64,000 nucleotides of DNA, taken from contig NZ_JARGYD010000001.1 of the NCBI RefSeq assembly GCF_029168315.1, positions 930,001 through 994,000 on the forward strand, read 5' to 3'. Source of the DNA: Psychromarinibacter halotolerans (GTDB lineage Bacteria > Pseudomonadota > Alphaproteobacteria > Rhodobacterales > Rhodobacteraceae). The first letter of the stretch is position 1. The number at the start of each line of letters is the position of its first letter. The translations under genes and the position numbers were made by a program. Under the pieces are notes generated by a model. It was not told the origin of the DNA, searched no databases, and saw nothing but the letters and a program-made list of their open reading frames with translations. Below, piece after piece: positions 8,307-16,693 of this stretch.

Positions 8307-9475
8307 CCGGGCTTCCGGCAGAGTTTCTCGGCTATGCGCGCACTACCGGTCCCGCAGGTGTGCGCAATCATCTGTTGATCCTGTCGGTCTGCGGGCTCAA
8401 CGCACCGCAGGCCCGCAAGCTTGGCGCGGCCTTGCCCCATGCTGTGCTGATCTCCACCGACTACGGGCGCGGACAAGTCGGAGAGGACAAGGCCTTTCAC
8501 GCCCGCATGCTCACGGCGTTCGGCACACACCCGAACACGGGCGCGGTGATCGTGCTGGCTGCCGATGCCGCGATGCGCACGCAGTATCAGGACGCGATCG
8601 AGGCAACGAACCGGCCCTGCGCCGGTTTCTCGTTGCAGGAAGAGGACGAGGATGCCGAGGCGATGCTTGCCGCCGCAACGCAGGCCGGACGCGCCCTTGG
8701 CGCCGCGCTGGACCGGCAACCCCGCGTCCCCTGCCCGGTCACCGACCTGTTCCTTGCGATGGAATGCGGCCACTCGGACGCGTCCTCTGGCATCATGGCG
8801 AACCCCCTTGTCGGCGACGTGGCCGACGCCATCGGCAAGGCGGGCGGACGGGCGGTGTTCAGCGAAACGCTGGAATGGACGGGTGCCGAGGACAGCCTTT
8901 ACCGCCGCTGCGCCGACCCGCGCATCGCCGACACCCTGCGTGCGCTGGTGGCGGAGCGGCACCGCATTGCGCGGACCGCCGGGCACGACGTGGCGCTGGG
9001 TAATCCCGGCCCGCAGAACCACGCGGGCGGACTGACCACGCTTGAGGAAAAATCGCTGGGCGCGGTATCGAAGGGTGGGACAGGCCCGATCGTCGGCGCA
9101 CTGGAACAGGGACGACCGCCCGAGGCGGGACCGGGGCTGTACCTGATGGACACGCCGACCCTGTCGCCCGAGTCCCTGTCGTCGATGGTCGCCGCCGGGG
9201 CGCAGATCGCCTTTTTCACCACCGGCCACGGCAACCCCTACGGAAGCGCCATCGCCCCCACGATCAAGGTGACCGCCAACCCCGACACCGCCCGACGCGT
9301 GCCACGGCAGATCGACTTCGACGCCTCGGCGGCATTCGCGGGGGCAGTAACGCGCGCCGACCTCGTGGCGCCCTTGCTGGAGCTGGTCATCCGCGTGGCC
9401 GAGGGTGCGCCGACCTGCGCCGAAACGCTGGACGAATGCGCAGAGGCGATCAGCCGTCTGGGTCCCTCGATATGA
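8303..9475 (+). CDS. UxaA-family altronate/galactarate-type dehydratase, C-terminal catalytic subunit
   Basis: This 390-residue protein matches the catalytic C-terminal domain of altronate and galactarate dehydratases. Recognisable parts are the opening FLGYARTTGPAGVRNHLLIL, ECGHSDASSGIMANPLVG in the middle and GNPYGSAIAPTIKVTAN near the end. Cysteines at GVRN..SVCG and ECGHSD are candidate metal ligands. It completes the SAF subunit encoded just upstream (4-base overlap) and should form a 2-keto-3-deoxy sugar acid from an aldonate or uronate derivative. With the enolase-superfamily gene this gives two dehydratases in one operon, possibly for the two epimers handled by the LarA homologue. That link is an inference. 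Confidence 0.9.
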   Translation: MTGLPAEFLGYARTTGPAGVRNHLLILSVCGLNAPQARKLGAALPHAVLISTDYGRGQVGEDKAFHARMLTAFGTHPNTGAVIVLAADAAMRTQYQDAIEATNRPCAGFSLQEEDEDAEAMLAAATQAGRALGAALDRQPRVPCPVTDLFLAMECGHSDASSGIMANPLVGDVADAIGKAGGRAVFSETLEWTGAEDSLYRRCADPRIADTLRALVAERHRIARTAGHDVALGNPGPQNHAGGLTTLEEKSLGAVSKGGTGPIVGALEQGRPPEAGPGLYLMDTPTLSPESLSSMVAAGAQIAFFTTGHGNPYGSAIAPTIKVTANPDTARRVPRQIDFDASAAFAGAVTRADLVAPLLELVIRVAEGAPTCAETLDECAEAISRLGPSI

Positions 9476-10641
9476 CGCGTCACGTTCACCTGACACCGCT
9501 TGGCGGGCTGGCGGGTGACATGTTTGCCGCCGCGATGCTCTCCGCTTTCCCGGACATGCGGGACGGCGTGCTGGCTGCGGTGGCGGCGGTCCTTCCGGCG
9601 GATCATCCGGGGGCCGCGCTGATGCCGGTGGTATCGGGCGGCCTGTCCGCGCATAGGTTCGAGGTCGCCGCGCACCCGGCGCGGGCGCCGATGCATTATC
9701 CCGACTTGGACGCGCTGATCGCGGGGGCGGGATTGCCGGACGCGGTACGCGACACCGCCGCCGCGCTTCTGCGCCTGCTGGCCGAGGCCGAAGCCTCGGT
9801 GCACGGATGCCCGACGGACCGCGTCCACTTTCACGAGATCGCCGACTGGGACACGCTTGCCGACCTGACGGCGGCGGCGGCGATCCTGTCCGGGCTGGAT
9901 GGCGCCGGGTGGAGCATGGACCCCCTGCCGCTGGGCGGCGGCACCGTCGTTACGCAGCACGGAACCCTGCCCGTCCCCGCCCCCGCGACCGCCGCGCTTC
10001 TGGCCGGACTTCCGGTGCACGACGACGGTCTGGCCGGAGAAAGGGTCACGCCCACGGGCGCCTGCATCGCGCGGTACATCGTCAACCGACTTGGCCTGTC
10101 GCCACGTCCGGCGGGGACGCTATCGGCCATCGGTCGCGGCGCGGGCAGCCGGACCTTGCCGGACCGGCCCAACATTCTGTCCGTGCTGGCCATCGAACAC
10201 GCCAATCACGGGACACCCGGCACCGACCGCGTGACGGTCGTGGAGTTCGACATCGACGACATGACCGCCGAGGAAATCGCCTTTGCCACCGACCGCCTGC
10301 GCGGGACCGGAGGCGTCCTCGACCTGACCACGCATTCCGTGATCGGCAAGAAAGGCAGAACCGCCACCCGCCTGCGCCTGCTGGTCACGCCCGGATCTGG
10401 TGACGCGGTGGCAGAGGCATGTTTCACGCTGACCTCGACGATTGGCCTGCGCCTGCACGACGAACGCAGGATCCTGTTGCCTCGCAGTGGCGACGTGGTT
10501 GGTGGACTGCGGCGGAAGGCCGTGACGCGCCCCGGAGGCTCGGTCACGCGCAAGGCGGAAAGCGATGACCTTGCCGGGGTGGACAGCCTTGCCGAACGGC
10601 GTAGGCTGGCCAGAAGGACGGAGGAGGAGGACGGCGAATGA
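9472..10641 (+). CDS. larC: Nickel-pincer cofactor biosynthesis protein LarC (nickel insertase), single-frame
   Basis: LarC is the CTP-dependent cyclometallase that puts nickel into the pincer nucleotide. This 389-residue protein carries the N-terminal GGLAGDM motif (residues 11-17), HFHEIADWDTLADL, GGGTVVTQHGTLPVPAPAT and the C-terminal LarC2-type region FDIDDMTAEEIAFA and GKKGRTATRLRLLV. In Lactobacillus plantarum the two halves are joined by programmed frameshifting. Here they lie in one continuous frame, so no recoding is needed. Its histidine content is modest, without the long His-rich stretch seen in some homologues. The ATG at 9472 overlaps the UxaA stop, and it overlaps larE by 4 bases. 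Confidence 0.95.
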   Translation: MTRHVHLTPLGGLAGDMFAAAMLSAFPDMRDGVLAAVAAVLPADHPGAALMPVVSGGLSAHRFEVAAHPARAPMHYPDLDALIAGAGLPDAVRDTAAALLRLLAEAEASVHGCPTDRVHFHEIADWDTLADLTAAAAILSGLDGAGWSMDPLPLGGGTVVTQHGTLPVPAPATAALLAGLPVHDDGLAGERVTPTGACIARYIVNRLGLSPRPAGTLSAIGRGAGSRTLPDRPNILSVLAIEHANHGTPGTDRVTVVEFDIDDMTAEEIAFATDRLRGTGGVLDLTTHSVIGKKGRTATRLRLLVTPGSGDAVAEACFTLTSTIGLRLHDERRILLPRSGDVVGGLRRKAVTRPGGSVTRKAESDDLAGVDSLAERRRLARRTEEEDGE

Positions 10642-11417
10642 GCGCGCTCGCGCGGCTTCGAACAGTCCTGTCGCGGCATGATCGCATAGCGGTCGCCGTC
10701 AGCGGCGGCGTGGACAGCATGACGCTTGCGCATGTGGCGCACGGCATCGGCGGTACGGTGATGATCCACGCCATCTCGGCGGCGGTTCCCGCCGAGGCGA
10801 CCGCCCGTGTCCGCCGCCACGCGGCCGCCTCGGGCTGGCGGTTGCGGATCGTGGACGCCGGAGAGTTCGGCGACCCCCGATACCGGGAAAATCCGGTGAA
10901 CCGCTGCTATTTCTGCAAGCAGAACCTGTACAAGACGATCCGCGACTTGTGCGACGGCGCGGTGATGTCCGGCACCAACCTCGACGACCTCGGTGACTTT
11001 CGCCCCGGCCTGACAGCGGCAAAGGAACAAGGGGTCGTCCATCCCTATGTCGAGGCGCGGATCGGCAAGGACGATGTCTACGGCCTGGCCCGTGCGCTGG
11101 GTCTGGGCGACCTGCACCGCCTGCCCGCGCAACCCTGTCTTGCCAGCCGGATCGAGACCGACATCCGCGTCGAGGCAGCTGACCTTGCCTTTGTCGATGC
11201 GGTCGAAAGCGGCGTTCGTCGCCTGCTGGGCGCCGCAACGGTCGTGCGCTGCCGCGTCACCCACGGCGGCGTCGTACTTGAACTCGACGGGGACGAAGGC
11301 CCCGGGGCCACGCGGGCCGCGACGCTGGCGCAGCGGTTGTGCGATGCATCGGACCGGGCGTTTCTGGGGGCGCGACCGTACCGCCAAGGCGCGGCCTTCC
11401 TGCGGGGGACAGCGTGA
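10638..11417 (+). CDS. larE: ATP-dependent sacrificial sulfur transferase LarE
   Basis: LarE adenylates the carboxylates of the pyridinium dicarboxylate nucleotide made by LarB and gives up its own cysteine sulfur to form the thiocarboxylates of the pincer. This protein has 259 residues. The PP-loop SGGVDS is at 22-27. A CxxC pair, Cys90 and Cys93, lies in NRCYFCKQN. Cys167 in PCLASRIETD sits where the sacrificial cysteine of L. plantarum LarE (C176) is expected. The extra C-terminal cysteines that hold an iron-sulfur cluster in some LarE proteins are not evident: only one further cysteine, in VVRCRV, follows. This suggests the single-turnover sacrificial type. It overlaps larC and larB by 4 bases each. 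Confidence 0.94.
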   Translation: MSALARLRTVLSRHDRIAVAVSGGVDSMTLAHVAHGIGGTVMIHAISAAVPAEATARVRRHAAASGWRLRIVDAGEFGDPRYRENPVNRCYFCKQNLYKTIRDLCDGAVMSGTNLDDLGDFRPGLTAAKEQGVVHPYVEARIGKDDVYGLARALGLGDLHRLPAQPCLASRIETDIRVEAADLAFVDAVESGVRRLLGAATVVRCRVTHGGVVLELDGDEGPGATRAATLAQRLCDASDRAFLGARPYRQGAAFLRGTA

Positions 11418-12061
11418 GCCGGGTGGTCATGGACTGGGACCGCGAGGCACGCACCGGAACCGCCGAGGCCGTGCTTTGCGAGGGCAAGTCCCCCGACATC
11501 GTCGCTGCCATCGTCGACAAAGCTCTCGACCACGGCCGACGTCTGCTGCTGACCCGTATTTCGGAACACCATTTAACCGTGTTGGACCGTCCGGGCGTCG
11601 ATCTCGACCGCGAAAGCGGCACGGCCATCCTTGGCCCGCCATCATCCGACACTCGGGCCGGCGCCTGCATCGTCACCGCCGGCAGCTCGGACATCGGCAT
11701 CGCCCGCGAGGCATCGCGCACCCTAGCCTTCCACGGCTACGCGGGCCCGGTGATTTCGGACGTGGGGGTCGCGGGGCTGTGGCGGCTTATGGAGCGACTG
11801 GACGAGATACGGTCGCACCGCGTCCTGATCGCGGTCGCCGGGATGGAGGGGGCACTGTTCTCGGTTCTGACCGGTCTGGTGCGCGCGCCGGTGATCGCCG
11901 TGCCCTCGCCCGTGGGCTACGGGGTCGCGCGCGACGGGGCGGCGGCACTGTCCTCGGCGCTGGCGACTTGCGCCGCCGGGCTGACCGTGGTGAACACAGG
12001 CAACGGGTTCGGCGCCGCCTGCGCCGCGATCCGGATGCTACGCATGGCCGACCCCGAATGA
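11414..12061 (+). CDS. larB: Nickel-pincer cofactor biosynthesis protein LarB (carboxylase/hydrolase)
   Basis: LarB carboxylates the pyridinium ring of nicotinic acid adenine dinucleotide and hydrolyses it, the first step of pincer cofactor synthesis. The GTG at 11414 overlaps the larE stop and gives 215 residues, slightly short for the family. N-terminal WDREARTGTAEAVLCEGKS matches the LarB-specific segment. A PurE-like domain follows, with AGSSDIGIAREA (89-100), SPVGYG (165-170) and VVNTGNGFGAA (192-202). Cys186 in TCAAG corresponds to the conserved cysteine (C221 in L. plantarum) that forms an adduct with the substrate. With LarC and LarE it completes the cofactor pathway within the operon. 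Confidence 0.94.
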   Translation: MSRVVMDWDREARTGTAEAVLCEGKSPDIVAAIVDKALDHGRRLLLTRISEHHLTVLDRPGVDLDRESGTAILGPPSSDTRAGACIVTAGSSDIGIAREASRTLAFHGYAGPVISDVGVAGLWRLMERLDEIRSHRVLIAVAGMEGALFSVLTGLVRAPVIAVPSPVGYGVARDGAAALSSALATCAAGLTVVNTGNGFGAACAAIRMLRMADPE

Positions 12062-12987
12062 GCTGCTGTCCCTCAGGGCGCCCCGACGCCGCCCCGCCCC
12101 GCCAAGCCACGACCTTCGACACGCGCGAAGGCGATACGGGACGGCCTGATCCGGTCCGGTTCGAGGGCGGCCGCAGTCACGTCGGCACCGACCGCGCCGA
12201 GATCCCCGGCGATGGCGAGTCCCCCGTGCGAAAGGTCCGGCTGGCACCGTTTCGGCTTGATCCGCTGACGGTGACCAACGACCGCTTTGCCGCCTTCGTG
12301 CAGGCCACCGGTCATGTCACGGATGCGGAACGGTACGGGTGGTCAGCCGTGTTCGGCGGCCTGATGGCGCCGGATCGTGCCGCGCAGATGCTCGCCTCGG
12401 ACCAGACGCCCTGGTGGATCCGGGTCGACGGCGCAACCTGGCAACAGCCCGAAGGCCCCGGCTCTGACCTGTCGGGGCGCGAGGACCATCCGGTCACCCA
12501 CGTCGGCTGGGCCGATGCGCAGGCCTTCGCCCGCTGGGCCGGGGGCCGCCTGCCGACCGAGGCCGAATGGGAGCACGCCGCCCGCGACGGAGCCGCGCCG
12601 AAGCGGTTCCCTTGGGGCGACGCAGAGCCCGACGAGGCCGGCGACCTGTGCAACATCTGGCAGGGCCGCTTTCCCACCCACAACACCTGCGCCGACGGCT
12701 ATTACGGCACCGCACCCGCGCAGTCTTTCGCGCCGACGCCCTCGGGGTTGTTCAACATGGCTGGCAACGTGTGGGAATGGACCGCCGACAGCTATCAGGT
12801 GCGTTCGCTTGCGAAGGCCGCCAAGGCGCGCAACCTCGTGGCCCGGCGTCAGACGCAGAAGGTGCTGAAGGGCGGCTCGTTCCTGTGTCACATAAGCTAT
12901 TGCTATCGCTACAGGATCGCGGCGCGATCCGGGGTAGACGCGGACACCTCGGCCAGTAACGTGGGCTTCCGGGTCGCCTACGACTGA
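12058..12987 (+). CDS. Formylglycine-generating enzyme (sulfatase-activating, SUMF1/FGE family)
   Basis: FGE oxidises the cysteine of the CxPxR motif of sulfatases to C-alpha-formylglycine using copper and O2. The ATG at 12058 overlaps the larB stop and gives 309 residues, normal for bacterial FGE. The two active-site cysteines are Cys277 and Cys282 (LCHISYC), with the same spacing as human FGE C336 and C341, followed by YRYRIAARS and SASNVGFR. Other family motifs are TEAEWEHAARDG, FPWGD and NMAGNVWEWTAD. No signal peptide is present, in agreement with cytoplasmic sulfatases. It is the only maturase in the window and probably serves all five sulfatases. The last gene of the operon, it ends 4 bases from a convergent gene. 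Confidence 0.96.
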   Translation: MSCCPSGRPDAAPPRQATTFDTREGDTGRPDPVRFEGGRSHVGTDRAEIPGDGESPVRKVRLAPFRLDPLTVTNDRFAAFVQATGHVTDAERYGWSAVFGGLMAPDRAAQMLASDQTPWWIRVDGATWQQPEGPGSDLSGREDHPVTHVGWADAQAFARWAGGRLPTEAEWEHAARDGAAPKRFPWGDAEPDEAGDLCNIWQGRFPTHNTCADGYYGTAPAQSFAPTPSGLFNMAGNVWEWTADSYQVRSLAKAAKARNLVARRQTQKVLKGGSFLCHISYCYRYRIAARSGVDADTSASNVGFRVAYD

Positions 12988-12991
12988 CCCG

Positions 12992-14455
12992 TCAGCCCCC
13001 GTCCTGTATGTTGTCCGGCCCGCCGTGCGAGACGATCCGTCGCCGTGCGTTTTTGGTATGCACCGCACTGTCGATATGCCAGTTCATCAGGACTCCCATC
13101 AGATCGGCACGCACCCCGGCACACGCGGGGTCGTCCCACCGATCATCCGTCTCTCGCGGGTCGGCCTGCAGATCGAACAGCTGTCCCTGTTCCATCCCCT
13201 TGAAGTGCACCAGCTTGTGGGTGCGCGACCGCACCATCGTCAGGTACTCGGCCCCCGTCAGGTTCACGTCGCCGCCCTGTTCGCAGAACACGTGGCTGCG
13301 CCCCTCGAACGGCGCGCCCTCCAGCGCCGGGTTCAGCGATTGCGCCTCGAATGTCGCATCCGGCGTGACCCCGGCCCATTCCAGGATCGTGGGCCCCAGA
13401 TCGAAGAACTGCACCAGCGCATCCACGGAGCGCCCGCCCTCGAACCACCCTGGCGCGCTGACGATCAGAGGCACGCGCGTTACCTCGTCGTAGGGCGCCC
13501 ACTTCTGGATCAGCCCGTGATCGCCCAGACAATCGCCGTGGTCGGACGTGAAGATGACGATGGTGTTGTCCAGGTTCCCCCGCGCCTCCAGCGTGTCCAT
13601 GATCGCACCGACCTCGCGGTCGATCATCTCGACGTTGGCATAGTAGTAGGCGCGCATTCGGTGCAGTTCTTCCCGCGTCGGATCAAGCTTCCACGCCACG
13701 GAATCGTGGTCCACCTCGACGTCGTGCCTGCGTTTTTCCTTGAACACCGGGTGCAGCGCCTGCATCTCGGCCTCTGTCACCTCGGGCAAGGGCACGTCGC
13801 GGGCCATGTACTTCTCTGCGATTTCCGGCGTCGGGTCATAGGGCGGGTGCGGCCCGGGAAAGCCGATGACCATGAAAAGCGGCTCTTTCACCGGCTTCGT
13901 CTCAAGCCACCACCGTGCCATACCGCCCACGAAATTGTCTGACTGAAGCTGCGGCGGCAGGTCCCAGGTAAAGGCCCCCAGTCGGTCGCGGTAATCGTCG
14001 CGCTTGCGGTATTCCACCCGCTGCTGCTTCTTCAGCCCGTGCGCCGCAAGCGCCTTGTCCCATTCGTCGAAGAACCAGCGCCCCTCCATGAAGCGGTCCT
14101 TGTTCTCGACCACATAGCGTTCATGGAAACCCGCCTTGGCGTCGTAGGGGATGGTGTGCATCTTCCCGATGTTCACACAGTGATACCCCGCCGCCGCAAG
14201 ATCCGAGACCCATGTACGGTTCCAAGGCTGTCCGTTCGCCACCACCCCGTTGGTGTGGGGATAATACCCGGTGAACAGGCTCGCCCGGCACGGCACGCAG
14301 GACGGCGCTGTCACGTGGCACTCGGAGAAGGACACCCCGGTTTCCGCAAGGCGGTCGATGTTGGGCGTGTCCATGTGCGACGCGCCCAACGCGCGGATCG
14401 TGTCGTATCTCTGCTGGTCGGTCACGATCATGACGATATCGGGTCGCTGGGTCAC
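12992..14455 (-). CDS. Type I sulfatase with CVPCR motif
   Basis: This is a 487-residue sulfatase and the last gene of the TctCBA-GntR operon on the minus strand. The modification motif is C53-V-P-C56-R57 followed by ASLFTG. A second cysteine replaces the common serine but the CxPxR core is kept. DIVMIVTDQQRYDTIRALG at the N-terminus and FTSDHGDCLGDHGLIQKW are metal-site and core motifs. There is no signal peptide. It probably desulfates the compound imported by the adjacent tripartite transporter. It faces the FGE gene head-on with a 4-base gap, so FGE made by the opposite operon could activate it. The substrate is unknown. Confidence 0.94.
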   Translation of the reverse strand: MTQRPDIVMIVTDQQRYDTIRALGASHMDTPNIDRLAETGVSFSECHVTAPSCVPCRASLFTGYYPHTNGVVANGQPWNRTWVSDLAAAGYHCVNIGKMHTIPYDAKAGFHERYVVENKDRFMEGRWFFDEWDKALAAHGLKKQQRVEYRKRDDYRDRLGAFTWDLPPQLQSDNFVGGMARWWLETKPVKEPLFMVIGFPGPHPPYDPTPEIAEKYMARDVPLPEVTEAEMQALHPVFKEKRRHDVEVDHDSVAWKLDPTREELHRMRAYYYANVEMIDREVGAIMDTLEARGNLDNTIVIFTSDHGDCLGDHGLIQKWAPYDEVTRVPLIVSAPGWFEGGRSVDALVQFFDLGPTILEWAGVTPDATFEAQSLNPALEGAPFEGRSHVFCEQGGDVNLTGAEYLTMVRSRTHKLVHFKGMEQGQLFDLQADPRETDDRWDDPACAGVRADLMGVLMNWHIDSAVHTKNARRRIVSHGGPDNIQDGG

Positions 14456-14498
14456 GGAAGGCTCCTCGGTTGTCTTTCGGGTCGTCAGTAGGTCACGG

Positions 14499-15203
14499 TC
14501 AGAGGTTCAGGGCGTGGAACCGCTCGGCCAGCACGTCGAGGTGCGACTTCATCGCGGTCATCGCGGCATCGGGGCGCTGTCGGATGATGGCGCGCAGGAT
14601 GGCGCGGTGATCCTCGACGCTGCGGCGGCGGTTCTGGATGGTGCGGGTCTGATCGTACCAGCGCGCCCACATCGGGCCGCCGCGCATGGACCACAGGTGG
14701 GCGACGTATTCTTCCAGCAGGGCGTTCCCGGCGGCCCGCGCGATGGCGGCATGGAATTCCGCATCGACCGCGTCGAACCGCGGGACGTCGTCCAGCGCTG
14801 CCTCGGACTCGTCGATCAGGCGCTCCATCTCCGCGATCTGCGCCTCGTCCGCGCGCTCGGCGGCAAGATAGGCGACCTGTCCCTCGATCGCGCGCCGCGC
14901 CTCGAGCTGTTCCCACGGGCCGGTCTCGCCCGTGGCGACCTGCCGGGCGGGCACGGGCTCGCGCATGGCCTCGGGCAGGACGAACACGCCTGCGCCGGTG
15001 CGGATCTCGATCTGGCGCATGATTTCCAGCGCCAGCAGCGCCTCGCGCACGGTGGTGCGGCTGACCTGAAGGCTGACGGCAAGGTCGCGTTCGGGCGGCA
15101 GGCGTTCGCCGGTACGGTATCGGCCCGCAGCGATATCGTCGGCCAGTTTCTGGGCGATCCGCATATACAGGCGCCCGCCGCCGGGCAGGTCGAGGGGGCT
15201 CAT
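14499..15203 (-). CDS. GntR-family transcriptional regulator (FadR/FCD subfamily)
   Basis: This 234-residue regulator has an N-terminal winged helix-turn-helix (residues about 10-75, with LPPERDLAVSLQVSRTTVREAL) and a C-terminal all-helical FCD ligand domain (AEFHAAIARAAGN). FCD domains commonly bind organic acids through a metal site, whose aspartate and histidine ligands are plausible here (D..FHAAI, EDHR). The start at 15203 overlaps the stop of tctA (ATGA). Its own operon encodes the tripartite transporter and a sulfatase, so it most likely controls these and the divergent enolase-superfamily gene through the dyad at 18283-18325. That target is an inference. Confidence 0.93.
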   Translation of the reverse strand: MSPLDLPGGGRLYMRIAQKLADDIAAGRYRTGERLPPERDLAVSLQVSRTTVREALLALEIMRQIEIRTGAGVFVLPEAMREPVPARQVATGETGPWEQLEARRAIEGQVAYLAAERADEAQIAEMERLIDESEAALDDVPRFDAVDAEFHAAIARAAGNALLEEYVAHLWSMRGGPMWARWYDQTRTIQNRRRSVEDHRAILRAIIRQRPDAAMTAMKSHLDVLAERFHALNL

Positions 15204-16690
15204 TGTCGGGCTTCCTTCTTTTCGCGTGACCGTGCGCCCATACGCGATGCAAGCGCCGGCCAGAAGACCGTCAGCACGGAGACGACGAGGAAGGCCATCG
15301 CCCACGGACGATACAGGATCTGCGTCACGTCGCCGTCCGTCATCATCAGCGACGCGCGAAGCTGTTCTTCCGCGATGGGGCTTAGCACGAAGCCGATCAC
15401 GAACGGCCCCAAGGGCACCTTCGCCGCCTCCAGCCCCAGTCCGATGACCCCGAAGGCGATCATCACCCAGACATCGGTGAAGTTCGAGTTGATGGCATAG
15501 GATCCCACCACGCAGAACACGAGGATTGCGCCCAGAAGCCCCGCCTGCGGCAATCGCACGACCTGCGCGATCCACCGGACCGCCCCCCACATCACCAGCA
15601 TCATGACCACGTTCGCCACAAGGTAAGCGGCGATGATGCCATAGGCGATCTCCGGCGAGTTCTGGAACAGCAGCGGACCGGGCTGAAGGTTGTGAATGGT
15701 CAGCGCGCCGATCAGGATCGCCTCGGTGACGCTGCCGGGAATCCCCATCGTGATCAGCGGGATAAGCGCCCCGCCGATCGAAGCGTTGTTGGCGGCCTCT
15801 GCGGCCACCACACCGGGCTCGTGCCCCTTGCCGAACTGCTCGGGCTGGTGCGAGACCTGTTTGGCGGTGCTGTAGGACACAAGGGCCGCGATATTGCCGC
15901 CGATGCCGGGCAGCAGTCCGATCCACGTACCGATCACCGAGGACCGCAGCGCGTTCGGCCCGTGACGCGCCACGTCGCCGCGGTACAAGGGTAGCCTGCG
16001 GTCCGGCAGACGCATCCGGCCCATGTCGGATGGCCGCGAGACGTCACGCAGCACTTGGCTGATGGCGAAGGCGCCGATCAGCACCGGCAACAGGCCGAAC
16101 CCGCCCAACAGCTCGCTTTGTCCGAACGTCAGGCGGGACTGCCCCGTCGAACTGTCGATCCCCGGCAGCGCAAAGGCCATGCCCAACGCCGCGCCCAAAA
16201 GTCCCTTGGCCAGCGACCCCTGCGCCAGAACAGCCAGCATGACCAGCGCCATCAGCACAAGCGTGAAGTATTCCCACGGCCCGAACTGCAAGGCGAAGCG
16301 CGCCAGCGCCGGCGACATGCCCGCAAGGAACATCCACGAGATGATGCCACCGGCGACCGACGCGGCGATCCCAAGGGCTAGCGCGCGTTCCGCCTGATTG
16401 TTCAGCGTCATCGGATAGCCGTCGAAAGTGGTCACGATGGACGCCGGCGTGCCGGGCATTCGCAGCAGAATGGACGTGATCAGCCCGCCCGAGATCCCGC
16501 CGACGTACTCGCCGATCAGCAGCGTAATGGCGCTGACCGGTTCCATGTGGAAGGTCAGCGGCAGGGTCAGCGCGATCAACATCGTCGCGGTAAGACCGGG
16601 GATGGCCCCGACCACGATGCCCAGCCCGACCCCCGCGCACAGAAGCACGAGGTTGGACAGGGTGAACAGGGCGTCGAATGCGGCAATCAT
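15200..16690 (-). CDS. tctA: Tripartite tricarboxylate transporter large permease TctA
   Basis: This is a full-length TctA permease of 496 residues with about 11-12 membrane spans. It starts MIAAFDALFTLSNLVLLCAGVGLGI and carries GAIPGLTATMLIALTLPLTF, GLLPGIGGNIAAL, EAANNASIGGALIPL and PLGPFVIGFVLSPIAEEQ. With TctB and TctC it should import a carboxylate, probably sulfated given the adjacent sulfatase. It is closely similar to the TctA fragment at the left end of the window, so the two modules probably share ancestry. It lies 3 bases after tctB and overlaps the gntR start. Confidence 0.96.
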   Translation of the reverse strand: MIAAFDALFTLSNLVLLCAGVGLGIVVGAIPGLTATMLIALTLPLTFHMEPVSAITLLIGEYVGGISGGLITSILLRMPGTPASIVTTFDGYPMTLNNQAERALALGIAASVAGGIISWMFLAGMSPALARFALQFGPWEYFTLVLMALVMLAVLAQGSLAKGLLGAALGMAFALPGIDSSTGQSRLTFGQSELLGGFGLLPVLIGAFAISQVLRDVSRPSDMGRMRLPDRRLPLYRGDVARHGPNALRSSVIGTWIGLLPGIGGNIAALVSYSTAKQVSHQPEQFGKGHEPGVVAAEAANNASIGGALIPLITMGIPGSVTEAILIGALTIHNLQPGPLLFQNSPEIAYGIIAAYLVANVVMMLVMWGAVRWIAQVVRLPQAGLLGAILVFCVVGSYAINSNFTDVWVMIAFGVIGLGLEAAKVPLGPFVIGFVLSPIAEEQLRASLMMTDGDVTQILYRPWAMAFLVVSVLTVFWPALASRMGARSREKKEARQ

Positions 16691-16693
16691 GGG

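Noticed and set aside
13025..13942. 305-codon + strand frame opposite the CVPCR sulfatase
   Set aside because: The minus strand carries the complete sulfatase signature. The + frame lacks a plausible start context and family features.
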